Part shown: positions 39,782-47,439 of the stretch, piece by piece
Numbering within the stretch: the first letter of the stretch is position 1
How the letters are laid out: every line of letters begins with the position of its first letter
Assembly (NCBI GenBank): GCA_002840905.1
Contig: PHDD01000009.1
Location: forward strand, 1-64,000
Direction of reading: 5' to 3'
From: Bacteroidetes bacterium HGW-Bacteroidetes-4
GTDB lineage: Bacteria > Bacteroidota > Bacteroidia > Bacteroidales > SZUA-534
DNA length: 64,000 nucleotides
Program-made: the position numbers and the translations under genes
Notes under the pieces: generated by a model
The model's database searches: none
What the model saw: only the letters and a program-made list of their open reading frames with translations
What the model was told of the DNA's origin: nothing

Positions 39782-41884
39782 TTATTTCAGGTATTTATCG
39801 AGCCACTCAAAAAACTCACGTTGCCAAAGAATGGCATTCTGTGGTTGAGTAACAAAATGGGTTTCCTCAGGGAAGTACAACAATCTGCTTGGAATTCCTT
39901 GTAACTGAGCAGCATTAAATGCCTGCAGCGATTCGGTATAAGGAATCCTGAAATCTTTACCACCGGTAATAATCATAATCGGGGTATCCCAGTTTTGCGC
40001 AAACCGGTGGGGTGAGTTGGCGTATGCTTTCATGGCAATTTTATTGTCGGTTTCCCAGGGTAAGCCACCCAAATCGTGATTTGGGAAGAAGGTTTCTTCG
40101 GTTGCTGCAGCAAAACTTTCCAGGTTGTACATACCGCAATGAGAGATAAATGTTTTAAATCGTTTTTGGTGATGCCCGGCCAAATAAAATACCGAGTAGC
40201 CTCCATAACTCGCTCCCACGCATCCCAAGCGGTTTTCATCAACAAAAGGTTCGGTTTTAATGGCATCAATTGCTGATATATAATCGTCGATATTTTGTCC
40301 GTAATAATCGGTCGATATCTGGGCATTCCATTCCTCACCAAACGAGGGCAACCCGCGGCGATTGGGAGCTACCACAATATAATCGTTGGCTGCCATCATG
40401 CTAAAGTTCCAGCGATACGAGAAAAACTGACTTACTGCCGATTGGGGGCCTCCCTGGCAATACAATAAAGCCGGATATTTTTTATTGGGATCAAAATCGG
40501 GAGGATAAATTACCCAAACCAATTCCTGTTTTCCATCGGTGGTTTTTACCCAACGCTTTTCAGAATGCCCCAGTTTAATGTTATCGTAAATGTTTTTGTT
40601 TTCAAAAGTCAACTGTGTTTCATTTCCGTTAGTGGCATCAACCAAAAATAGTTCGGCTGCCATTTGATGGGTGGTTTTTGTTCCCACCAGGCTATTTCCG
40701 GCTAAGGTAAAGCTGTTATAGTCGTGATCACCATGAGTAATTTGAGTGAATTGCTTGCCGGTAAGGTCCACTTTATAAACCTGGTGAGTAGCATGGTAAC
40801 CGCTGATAAAGAAAATCTCAGTCCCCTCAGCGTTCCAAACATATTGATGTGCATTTTGGTCCCACGAATCGTTAATTATTTCACGGGTTCTGCTGGCCAA
40901 ATCATAAACAATCAAACGCTCTTTGTCCGATTCGTATCCCGGAGTTTTCATGCTCAGGTAAGCAATTTTACTTCCATCGGGCGAATAAACCGGATATTTG
41001 TCGTAACCCTTGTTGGCCTCTGTAATGTTGGTAGTGGTAGCGTTTTCGATCTCATAAAGATAAATATCGGAGTTGGTACTAACGGCGGCTTCGCGTCCGT
41101 AAAGTTTTTTGCAGGTGTATGCAATGGTTTTACTGTCGGGGCTCCAGGTTATTTCTGAATCATCAAAGTAAGGAGCCAGCGGGGCATCAAACATTTGACC
41201 TTCCATTATATCGGAGCCTTTGGTAACGATGCCTTTACCAATATTTGCCACAAAAATATGCGAATAGCTGTAATCGCTCCAGTCGTTCCAGTGGCGATAC
41301 ATTAAATCGTCCATTACTTTGGCGTTTGCTTTGGGCAAATCGGTATGTTTTTCAAGCACCGTAGTTTCCATTTTTACATCCTGGGTGTAAACAATTTTGG
41401 TGCCGTCGGGCGAAACTTTAAAAGCATTGATTCCACCATCGATGTTACTGATTGGTTCGCGGGCTGAGCCGTCGCTATTCATTTTCCAAACCTGGAAGTT
41501 ACCGTAGCGATTCGATAAAAAAAGAATTTGATTTCCATCGGCTGTCCAGGTGGGTGCTGCATCGATAAAGCGATCTTCAGTAAGTTTTAGGGGTTCTCCG
41601 CCGGTTGATGAAATCACAAAAATATTTGAAGTGCGTTTAAGGGTTTGGGCATCGTAGCGGGTTACGGTATAAACCACCCATTTTCCGTCGGGCGATATTT
41701 CACTGTTGCCGATACGCCCGAATTTCCATAAGATTTCAGGAGTTAACCTGCCTCCATCTATTTCGGCCTGGGTTAGTGTTCCGCTGAAATCAGAAGTGGG
41801 TTCAGTTACTTTTGAGTCAGGATTCATTTGGCAGCCTACTATCAGCGTTCCGGCCAATAATCCCCATAAAAATAGTTTTTTCAT
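39782..41884 (-). CDS. S9 family prolyl-oligopeptidase-type lipoprotein peptidase
   Basis: A 700-residue serine peptidase. I start it at the ATG at 41884 because it gives a clean lipoprotein signal (MKKLFLWGLLAGTLIVGC, lipobox Cys18); a TTG 30 bases upstream is in frame but unlikely. Residues about 45-430 are a beta-propeller (repeated SPDGKWVVYT, TADGNQILFLSN, SPDSKTIAYT, SPDGSKIAYLS), and the rest an alpha/beta hydrolase with the nucleophile Ser559 in GASYGGY, an Asp in TGGKDFRIPYTES and a His in PEETHFV. By family it cleaves oligopeptides in the periplasm, often as a dipeptidyl or acylaminoacyl peptidase; the exact specificity is not readable. A bidirectional terminator ends it. Confidence 0.9.
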   Translation of the reverse strand: MKKLFLWGLLAGTLIVGCQMNPDSKVTEPTSDFSGTLTQAEIDGGRLTPEILWKFGRIGNSEISPDGKWVVYTVTRYDAQTLKRTSNIFVISSTGGEPLKLTEDRFIDAAPTWTADGNQILFLSNRYGNFQVWKMNSDGSAREPISNIDGGINAFKVSPDGTKIVYTQDVKMETTVLEKHTDLPKANAKVMDDLMYRHWNDWSDYSYSHIFVANIGKGIVTKGSDIMEGQMFDAPLAPYFDDSEITWSPDSKTIAYTCKKLYGREAAVSTNSDIYLYEIENATTTNITEANKGYDKYPVYSPDGSKIAYLSMKTPGYESDKERLIVYDLASRTREIINDSWDQNAHQYVWNAEGTEIFFISGYHATHQVYKVDLTGKQFTQITHGDHDYNSFTLAGNSLVGTKTTHQMAAELFLVDATNGNETQLTFENKNIYDNIKLGHSEKRWVKTTDGKQELVWVIYPPDFDPNKKYPALLYCQGGPQSAVSQFFSYRWNFSMMAANDYIVVAPNRRGLPSFGEEWNAQISTDYYGQNIDDYISAIDAIKTEPFVDENRLGCVGASYGGYSVFYLAGHHQKRFKTFISHCGMYNLESFAAATEETFFPNHDLGGLPWETDNKIAMKAYANSPHRFAQNWDTPIMIITGGKDFRIPYTESLQAFNAAQLQGIPSRLLYFPEETHFVTQPQNAILWQREFFEWLDKYLK

Positions 41885-41950
41885 AGTTGAAAATTTAATT
41901 AGCTTTTTATTCAAGTTCAGTTGTGCAAATTAGTAAGCACCTAACAAGTT

Positions 41951-41958
41951 CAAATATA
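41951..41958 (-). promoter_or_regulatory. Putative -7 promoter element for the S9 peptidase (TATATTTG, minus strand)
   Basis: On the minus strand TATATTTG lies about 65 bases before the ATG at 41884, consistent with a normal leader. A -33 TTG at ideal spacing was not found. Confidence 0.35.
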
Positions 41959-42004
41959 AGCAACTTGCTTTGTACAAGCCACCGGAATAGTAGGTTTTAT
42001 AGCA

Positions 42005-42038
42005 GAAAAAAGCTCCGTAACCTTTGGGTTACGGAGCT
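42005..42038 (-). terminator. Intrinsic terminator of recA
   Basis: A perfect 12-bp stem, AGCTCCGTAACC (42011-42022) with GGTTACGGAGCT (42027-42038), followed on the minus strand by a run of T (42005-42010). It lies 9 bases after the recA stop. Confidence 0.9.
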
Positions 42039-42047
42039 TGGTGTTTT

Positions 42048-43067
42048 TTATTTTGCAGGAACAACTGCCAAACTTTCAATAATTTTCTTTTCAAGTTCGG
42101 CTGCCAGTTCCGGATTGTCCATTAATAATTGTCGAACAGCTTCGCGGCCTTGTCCAAGACGGGTTTCGCCATAGCTAAACCACGATCCGGCCTTTTTAAT
42201 TACGTTTTGTTCTACGCCTAAATCAATTATTTCGCCGGTTTTTGAAATGCCTTCGCCATAAATAATATCAAATTCAGCCTTACGGAACGGTGGTGCCATT
42301 TTGTTTTTCACTATTTTTACCCGAACGCGATTCCCAGTAATGTCTTCACTGTCTTTTATCTGCCCCACTTTACGAATATCGACCCGTACCGAGGCGTAAA
42401 ATTTGAGTGCATTACCGCCAGTAGTGGTTTCCGGGTTGCCAAACATTACACCAATTTTCTCGCGCAACTGGTTGATGAAAATGCAACAGGTTTTTGTTTT
42501 ACTGATATTTGAAGTTAATTTCCGTAGTGCCTGCGACATTAAACGCGCCTGCAAGCCCATCCGTGAATCGCCCATTTCGCCTTCTATTTCAGCTTTTGGT
42601 GTAAGAGCAGCAACAGAGTCAATTACAACAATGTCGATAGCTCCCGAACGGATTAAATGATCAACTATTTCAAGGGCCTGCTCCCCATTATCGGGTTGCG
42701 AAACCAAAAGATTTTCAATATCAACACCAAGTTTTTCGGCATAAAATCGGTCAAAAGCGTGTTCTGCATCAATAAAAGCAGCAATACCTCCTGCTTTTTG
42801 AGCTTCGGCTATGGCATGAATGGCCAGGGTGGTTTTACCCGAAGATTCAGGTCCGTAAATTTCAATTACCCTTCCTTTGGGGAAACCACCAACGCCTAAG
42901 GCTAAATCAACCCCTAATGAACCGGAACTAATTGCCGGAACATCTTCAATGGCATTGGCACCCATTTTCATGATGGCTCCTTTGCCAAAATTCTTCTCTA
43001 TTTTATCGATAGTCAGCTGTAATGCTTTTAGTTTTTCTTTTTGAATGTCCGTTTGTTCTTTACTCAT
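42048..43067 (-). CDS. recA: Recombinase A
   Basis: A 339-residue ATP-dependent strand-exchange protein central to homologous recombination and SOS induction. Walker A is GPESSGKT (residues 72-79); the Walker B region is [12 protein letters not shown]; the L1/L2 DNA-binding loops are around [11 protein letters not shown]-type [14 protein letters not shown] and [22 protein letters not shown]; the C-terminal domain is complete. Length is standard. It is monocistronic with its own terminator; bcp lies 205 bases upstream on the same strand. No SOS-box-like element could be confirmed by eye. Confidence 0.97.
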   Translation of the reverse strand: MSKEQTDIQKEKLKALQLTIDKIEKNFGKGAIMKMGANAIEDVPAISSGSLGVDLALGVGGFPKGRVIEIYGPESSGKTTLAIHAIAEAQKAGGIAAFIDAEHAFDRFYAEKLGVDIENLLVSQPDNGEQALEIVDHLIRSGAIDIVVIDSVAALTPKAEIEGEMGDSRMGLQARLMSQALRKLTSNISKTKTCCIFINQLREKIGVMFGNPETTTGGNALKFYASVRVDIRKVGQIKDSEDITGNRVRVKIVKNKMAPPFRKAEFDIIYGEGISKTGEIIDLGVEQNVIKKAGSWFSYGETRLGQGREAVRQLLMDNPELAAELEKKIIESLAVVPAK

Positions 43068-43271
43068 ATTATCAGGTAGTTAAGCTATTTTAAAATTGGT
43101 ATTTGCAAAGGGTAAAGATAACCTTTTATGGGCAATAATTTACGAATCAACCAAATTGTTTGTTTTAATTTGTGCTTTGTTTTTTGAGGAGAGCGGGCAA
43201 GCGTTAGTTGTTTGCATATAACTATAAACCCAGAAAGAAGTTTTATCAAAAAGATCCTTTCCGGGTTGTAT

Positions 43272-43739
43272 TTAGTTCTTTTCTAAAGCACTTAAAATTT
43301 GTTTTACGTGTGCTTTGGTATCAACTTTAGTAACTATTTTTTCGATAGTGCCTTTTTCGTCAATAATAAAAGTAGTTCGCAGTACACCTTCATATTCTTT
43401 ACCATACATTTTTTTAAGCCCCCAGGCGCCATAGGCCTTCATAATTGTTTTATCGGTATCTGCAATCAAATCAAAGGGCAGGCTGTACTTTTCAATAAAG
43501 TTCTGATGCGATTTTTCATTGTCCGGGCTAACTCCTACAACTTCGAAACCTTTTCCAAGCAATTCCTCATATCCGTCACGTAAATCGCAGGCTTCAGCAG
43601 TACATCCGGGAGTATTGTCCTTGGGATAAAAATATAAAATCAACTTTTTCCCCTTGAACTGTTCTAAACTAATAATTTCACCAATTTGATTTTTACCTGA
43701 AAAGGCGGGTGCTTTCGTTCCTTCTTTTATGTTTGTCAT
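43272..43739 (-). CDS. bcp: Thioredoxin-dependent peroxiredoxin, Bcp/PrxQ type
   Basis: A 155-residue cytoplasmic peroxidase that reduces H2O2 and organic peroxides. The peroxidatic cysteine is Cys46 in PKDNTPGCTAEACDL and the resolving cysteine is Cys51, the spacing typical of the atypical two-Cys PrxQ/Bcp subfamily. Asp/Pro/Thr residues that shape the active site are all present. Length is normal. An imperfect hairpin (AACCC-GAAAG arms) sits in the 30 bases after the stop, but the following T-run is poor. It is a single-gene unit. Confidence 0.93.
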   Translation of the reverse strand: MTNIKEGTKAPAFSGKNQIGEIISLEQFKGKKLILYFYPKDNTPGCTAEACDLRDGYEELLGKGFEVVGVSPDNEKSHQNFIEKYSLPFDLIADTDKTIMKAYGAWGLKKMYGKEYEGVLRTTFIIDEKGTIEKIVTKVDTKAHVKQILSALEKN

Positions 43740-43862
43740 AATATTTTTTTTATTGGTTTTGTAGCAAAACGCTTCAGTTTTTCTTTTGTTTTAGATACAA
43801 AGACGCTTTTTTTGAAAGTCAAGTATTTATCGCAAAAAAGGAGCACAAATAAAAAAAAACAA

Positions 43863-43870
43863 TATCTTTG
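43863..43870 (+). promoter_or_regulatory. Putative -7 promoter element for the clpS-nfeD-floA operon (TATCTTTG)
   Basis: TATCTTTG fits TAnnTTTG and lies 37 bases before the clpS ATG. Upstream sequence is A/T-rich and I did not find a clean -33 TTG. Confidence 0.45.
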
Positions 43871-43907
43871 AAAAGTTCATGTCAATAGAGTAAAAAGATG
43901 AGTACAA

Positions 43908-44189
43908 ATGGGTAATCAAGAAAAACTGAAACCGGCAAATGATGAATTTAGCAGTCCGGACGAACTTCAAGGATTGAATTTGGTTTTGCATAACGACGAG
44001 GTGAACACTTTTGATCATGTTATTGAAAGTTTAATTGAAATTTGTAAACACGAGGTGGAACAAGCCGAACAATGTGCCTTTATAACTCATTATAAAGGTA
44101 AATGTGATGTGAAAACCGGTTTGTTCGAAGAGCTATCTTTTATGAAAAAGCAGCTCGATAGTAAAGGACTTACTGTAACTATAGAATAA
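43908..44189 (+). CDS. clpS: ATP-dependent Clp protease adaptor ClpS
   Basis: A 93-residue adaptor that hands N-degron substrates to ClpA/ClpC-type unfoldases. The core LVLHNDEVNTFDHVI is the family signature (with the N-end-rule pocket residues Asn and Asp), followed by CKHEVEQAEQCAFITHYKGKC in shorter motif blocks and the closing SKGLTVTIE strand. The stop codon is one base before the nfeD ATG, so translation is probably coupled. No ClpA homologue is adjacent. Confidence 0.92.
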   Translation: MGNQEKLKPANDEFSSPDELQGLNLVLHNDEVNTFDHVIESLIEICKHEVEQAEQCAFITHYKGKCDVKTGLFEELSFMKKQLDSKGLTVTIE

Positions 44190-44190
44190 A

Positions 44191-44658
44191 ATGAGCCTGA
44201 CAGCAGTTATTATTTTGATTATCGTTGGGTTGTTGTTGGTTTTGGTTGAGTTTTTTATTTTACCAGGTACCAATGTGGCTGGAATTATCGGGATAATCCT
44301 GATAATTGGTGCGGTTTATTTCAGCTATCGCGATTTAGGAACTCCGCTAGCGCATTATATTTTAGCTGGTTCTATTTTGCTAATGGTGGGAAGTGTTGCA
44401 GGAGCGCTGCGTTCAAACACCTGGAGCAAGCTTTCGCTAACATCAACTATCGATGGCAAAATGGTTAATGTTGAGCCGGATCAGGTTATGCCCGGCGACA
44501 AAGGATTAACCCTTACCCGTTTAAACCCGATGGGCAAAATAATGGTAAATAATTTAGTTTTCGAAGGAAAATCGGGCCACCATTTTATCGACCAAAATAA
44601 ACCCATCGAGGTAGTTAAAGTTTCAGGAAATCAAATTGTTGTTAAACCAATAGAATAA
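44191..44658 (+). CDS. Short NfeD family membrane protein
   Basis: A 155-residue NfeD-like protein: three to four hydrophobic helices (residues about 3-25, 28-47, 53-75) and a C-terminal OB-fold-like beta domain (GDKGLTLTRLNPMGKIMV, VVKVSGNQIVVK). It is the short NfeD1b type without the ClpP-like protease domain. Short NfeD proteins typically accompany a flotillin-like partner, and floA follows 6 bases downstream, which strongly supports the pairing. It would sit in the inner membrane. Confidence 0.88.
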   Translation: MSLTAVIILIIVGLLLVLVEFFILPGTNVAGIIGIILIIGAVYFSYRDLGTPLAHYILAGSILLMVGSVAGALRSNTWSKLSLTSTIDGKMVNVEPDQVMPGDKGLTLTRLNPMGKIMVNNLVFEGKSGHHFIDQNKPIEVVKVSGNQIVVKPIE

Positions 44659-44664
44659 AATATT

Positions 44665-45675
44665 ATGGATGGAGTAGGAATCAATGTAGTAGTTATTATT
44701 GCCATTATTGTTGGTATTTGGTTTATTTTGTACGTTATCCCCATTAAGTTGTGGTTTACCGCACAAATTTCAGGAGTTAAAATATCGCTGTTGCAGTTAA
44801 TTCTGATGCGCTGGCGTACAGTTCCGCCAAACAGAATTGTAAAAGCCATGATTGAGGCACATAAGGCCGGGTTACAGGGAATTAAACGCGATGATTTAGA
44901 AGCGCATTTTTTAGCAGGTGGTCATGTTGAAGCGGTGGTACACGCCCTGGTTTCAGCCGAAAAAGCCAATATCGATTTAACATTCAAAATGGCAACAGCC
45001 ATTGATCTTGCCGGACGCGATGTGCTGGAGGCTGTAAAAATGTCGGTTAACCCAAAAGTTATTGACACACCTCCTGTTACAGCCGTTGCAAAAGATGGAA
45101 TTCAGTTAATTTGTAAAGCAAGGGTAACGGTTCGTGCCAGTATAAAACAATTGGTTGGAGGTGCCGGCGAAGATACCGTACTTGCCCGTGTAGGTGAGGG
45201 GATTGTATCATCTATTGGTTCATCACAATCGCATAAATCAGTTTTAGAGAATCCCGACAGCATTTCACGCGTTGTTCTTGAAAAAGGGTTAGACGCAGGA
45301 ACCGCATTTGAGATTTTATCAATTGATATTGCGGATATTGATATCGGTAAAAATATTGGAGCCGTATTACAAATGGATCAGGCCGAAGCCGATAAAAACA
45401 TTGCTCAGGCAAAAGCTGAAGAACGCCGGGCTATGGCCGTGGCTTTAGAGCAGGAAAATAAAGCGCTGACTCAGGAAATGAGAGCAAAAGTTATTGAAGC
45501 CGAAGCCGAGGTTCCTCGTGCTATGGCCGAAGCCTTCCGCTCAGGAAACATGGGAATTATGGACTATTATAAAATGAAGAACATTGAAGCCGATACCAAC
45601 ATGCGTGACAGCATAGCAACACCGCCAGCGTCGCCAACACCGCCGGTTTCGAAAAAAGATAAAGACAAAAAATAA
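44665..45675 (+). CDS. floA: Flotillin-like protein FloA
   Basis: A 336-residue membrane-associated SPFH-like scaffold of bacterial functional membrane microdomains. One N-terminal hydrophobic helix (residues about 6-27) is followed by the UPF0365 core: [63 protein letters not shown], then the charged coiled coil rich in [13 protein letters not shown]. The tail is a Pro-rich KKDKDKK end. It is the third gene of the clpS-nfeD-floA unit and is closed by a strong terminator. Confidence 0.93.
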   Translation: MDGVGINVVVIIAIIVGIWFILYVIPIKLWFTAQISGVKISLLQLILMRWRTVPPNRIVKAMIEAHKAGLQGIKRDDLEAHFLAGGHVEAVVHALVSAEKANIDLTFKMATAIDLAGRDVLEAVKMSVNPKVIDTPPVTAVAKDGIQLICKARVTVRASIKQLVGGAGEDTVLARVGEGIVSSIGSSQSHKSVLENPDSISRVVLEKGLDAGTAFEILSIDIADIDIGKNIGAVLQMDQAEADKNIAQAKAEERRAMAVALEQENKALTQEMRAKVIEAEAEVPRAMAEAFRSGNMGIMDYYKMKNIEADTNMRDSIATPPASPTPPVSKKDKDKK

Positions 45676-45681
45676 ACAAAA

Positions 45682-45706
45682 GTCCCGGTTTTGCCGGGAT
45701 TTTTTA
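45682..45706 (+). terminator. Intrinsic terminator after floA
   Basis: TCCCGG (45683-45688) pairs with CCGGGA (45694-45699) around a 5-base loop and is followed by a run of six T. Confidence 0.85.
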
Positions 45707-45773
45707 ATTTCCAATTGTTGAAAACTAATGGTGAGAATTATCCTCAAAAGTTTAGACCCAAGAATCAAAAAGT

Positions 45774-45781
45774 TATTTTTG
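45774..45781 (+). promoter_or_regulatory. Putative -7 promoter element for the DUF3127 gene (TATTTTTG)
   Basis: TATTTTTG fits the consensus and is 16 bases before the ATG at 45798. Confidence 0.4.
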
Positions 45782-45797
45782 CAACAAAATAAAATAA

Positions 45798-46154
45798 ATG
45801 GATATAGCAGGAAAGATAATTCAGATACTGCCCGAGGTTGGAGGGCAATCAGCAAAAGGACCCTGGAAAAAGCAGGAGTTTATTATTGAGACACAGGAAC
45901 AGTTTCCAAAAAAAGTTTGTTTATCGAACTGGAACGATAAGGTAGTTTTAACACAGGCCATGATAGGAAGCGATGTACAGGCCTCCATTAATTTGGAAAG
46001 TCGTGAATACAACGGGCGTTGGTACACCGAAATCAGGGTTTGGAAAATGGAAAGTATGGCGAGTGGTAGTTCCAGCAGCCAGCAAATGCCTCCGCCACCT
46101 ACCGACATTCCTCCTTTATCAGAGGAAACGGATTTAGACGACATGCCTTTTTAA
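45798..46154 (+). CDS. DUF3127 protein (small OB-fold-like, possibly single-strand nucleic-acid binding)
   Basis: A 118-residue cytoplasmic protein. Residues about 1-90 form a beta-barrel-like domain with the DUF3127 pattern: AGKIIQILPEVGGQSAKGPW, KKQEFIIETQEQFPKKVCL, then SREYNGRWYTEIRVWKM. The tail is a flexible segment rich in Ser, Gln and Pro ending in acidic-hydrophobic LDDMPF, which closely resembles the C-terminal protein-interaction tip of bacterial SSB (DDDIPF). From that I infer a possible ssDNA-associated role; the family itself is uncharacterised. It stands alone, upstream of the tRNA-Ser region. Confidence 0.85.
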   Translation: MDIAGKIIQILPEVGGQSAKGPWKKQEFIIETQEQFPKKVCLSNWNDKVVLTQAMIGSDVQASINLESREYNGRWYTEIRVWKMESMASGSSSSQQMPPPPTDIPPLSEETDLDDMPF

Positions 46155-46177
46155 GGAATAAAAAATTTAGGAATAAA

Positions 46178-46208
46178 TTTGCAATATATATTGAAATTTA
46201 TACTTTTG
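46178..46208 (+). promoter_or_regulatory. Promoter (TTTG-N19-TACTTTTG) upstream of the tRNA-Ser region
   Basis: TTTG at 46178-46181 and TACTTTTG at 46201-46208 are separated by 19 bases, matching the full Bacteroidota -33/-7 consensus. It points towards the partial tRNA at 46254 and the intact tRNA-Ser at 46357. Confidence 0.55.
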
Positions 46209-46253
46209 TGAACCTCAATTTTTGAGGGTGTTCTAAGAGATTTAGCACAACCA

Positions 46254-46300
46254 GGAGAGGTGAGTGAGTGGCTGATTCGCCAAGGCGGATGCTAAACTGA
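46254..46300 (+). pseudogene. 5' half of a tRNA-Ser(GCT)-like gene
   Basis: The sequence opens with GGAGAGGTG-GTGAGTGGCTGA, nearly identical to the first 22 bases of the intact tRNA-Ser 103 bases downstream, and has the same GCTAAACTGA around the anticodon. In between, the 5' anticodon stem is replaced by a self-pairing ATTCGCC-AAG-GGCGGAT segment, and there is no variable arm, T arm or acceptor 3' strand. It cannot fold as a tRNA. Confidence 0.65.
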
Positions 46301-46356
46301 CAAAAACTTGAAATTGTTTATTAAAAATAAATAGTAATTTAGAACTAAGAAATATT

Positions 46357-46445
46357 GGAGAGGTGGGTGAGTGGCTGAAACCACCAGTTTGCTAAACTGA
46401 CGTACGGGTTAAACTGTACCCCGGGTTCGAATCCCGGTCTCTCCG
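46357..46445 (+). tRNA. tRNA-Ser (anticodon GCT)
   Basis: The acceptor strands GGAGAGG and TCTCTCC pair (one G-T), the anticodon loop is TTGCTAA with anticodon GCT, a long variable arm (GTACGGGTTAAACTGTAC, itself a stem-loop) marks class II serine tRNA, and the T arm is CCGGG-TTCGAAT-CCCGG. Discriminator G at 46445; CCA is not encoded. A terminator hairpin follows at once. Confidence 0.93.
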
Positions 46446-46450
46446 CAATA

Positions 46451-46483
46451 AAAGGCTTACCATTAAATTGGTAGGCCTTTTTT
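46451..46483 (+). terminator. Intrinsic terminator of tRNA-Ser
   Basis: AAAGGCTTACCA (46451-46462) pairs with TGGTAGGCCTTT (46469-46480), one mismatched wobble, loop of six, followed by further T. Confidence 0.8.
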
Positions 46484-46574
46484 GTTTTTTAAAACCCTCT
46501 TCAAGATGAATTGAGGGGTGAGAACGGGGTTCGAACGGCGAAGACTTCATGAAGCGAAGCGGAATAATCCCCCT

Positions 46575-46593
46575 CTCTCCGCAACAAAAGGCG
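46575..46593 (+). repeat. Second copy of the tRNA-Ser 3' end and downstream sequence
   Basis: The 19 bases at 46575-46593 repeat 46438-46456 (acceptor 3' strand, discriminator and eleven bases beyond the tRNA) with one mismatch. About 40 bases before this copy is another GGGGTTCGAAC resembling a T loop, separated from the acceptor copy by a segment with the palindrome CTTCATGAAG. This is debris of a second tRNA-Ser 3' half, or the far end of a former insertion at the tRNA. Confidence 0.65.
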
Positions 46594-46773
46594 ATCGCAA
46601 TTTTAAAAACCTGCCTACAGTCACTAAAAAACATGATATACAAAAGGTAAATATTTGCATGTCGGTTTTAAAGCCCAGATAATTAAAGCAATATCTATTC
46701 AATCTGTTTATTTTACAATATTTCATCCAGTTTATTTAGAATAAAAAGAGCAAAAAATCCGAATAAATTAAAT

Positions 46774-46781
46774 TACCTTTG
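46774..46781 (+). promoter_or_regulatory. Putative -7 promoter element for the YceI-like gene (TACCTTTG)
   Basis: TACCTTTG fits TAnnTTTG and lies 65 bases before the chosen ATG at 46847. Confidence 0.45.
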
Positions 46782-46846
46782 TTTCAAAATTGACAAGTTG
46801 AGGTGTCAAAAAAACAATAAACATGCAATCTATAACATACAATAAT

Positions 46847-47416
46847 ATGAAAAAGAAAATCATCAATATTTGCCTATTATGGGTTTTGTTGTTTATGGGA
46901 ATAATAAACCTGAATGCACAAGTCCCATTAAAGCTTAGTGCAAAAAGTACCATGGTAGTAACAGGAACATCAACGCTCCACGATTGGGAGTCGAATATTA
47001 CCAATATTCAGTTGACGGGTACAGGGAAAAAAGAAAATGGAAAATTATCGGCCATTGAATCGTTAACGCTTACCATTCCGGTAAAAGCCATTAAAAGTGG
47101 TAAAGGGCTTATGGACGATAAAACCTACGATGCCCTTAAGTCGAAACAACATCCCAACATAAAGTTTGAACTGGTTTCGGCCGAGCTGGTTAATGGAAAA
47201 ATTAGGGGAGAGGGAAAACTGCAGATTGCCGGTAATTCATTATTGGTTCCGGTTAACGCGAGCTATTCTTTTCATGGAAATTCTGAACTCCTGGTTAAAG
47301 GTGTACATAAAATTGATATGACACGGTTTGGCATCAACCCGCCAACCGCTCTAATGGGTTCAGTAACTACCGGTAAGGATGTAACCATTCCTTACGAGAT
47401 TATAATTAATTATTAA
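46847..47416 (+). CDS. YceI family secreted protein
   Basis: A 189-residue exported protein. I prefer the ATG at 46847 to the one at 46823 because it places the basic KKK directly before the hydrophobic signal helix (cleavage near LNAQ). The rest is a YceI-like lipocalin-type beta barrel: STLHDWES, then LTIPVKAIKSGKGLMDDKTY and IKFELVSAELVNGKI, and the closing GKDVTIPYEI strand. YceI proteins bind polyisoprenoid or amphiphilic lipids in the periplasm; the ligand is not known here. An outer-membrane barrel gene follows after 23 bases, probably in the same operon. Confidence 0.85.
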   Translation: MKKKIINICLLWVLLFMGIINLNAQVPLKLSAKSTMVVTGTSTLHDWESNITNIQLTGTGKKENGKLSAIESLTLTIPVKAIKSGKGLMDDKTYDALKSKQHPNIKFELVSAELVNGKIRGEGKLQIAGNSLLVPVNASYSFHGNSELLVKGVHKIDMTRFGINPPTALMGSVTTGKDVTIPYEIIINY

Positions 47417-47439
47417 TCAATTAATAAAACTAAAAAAAA

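Noticed and set aside
46392-46643. Minus-strand frame of 83 codons across the tRNA-Ser
   Set aside because: It is antisense to the tRNA and its terminator and has the RDRDSNPG-type peptide commonly produced by such antisense frames.
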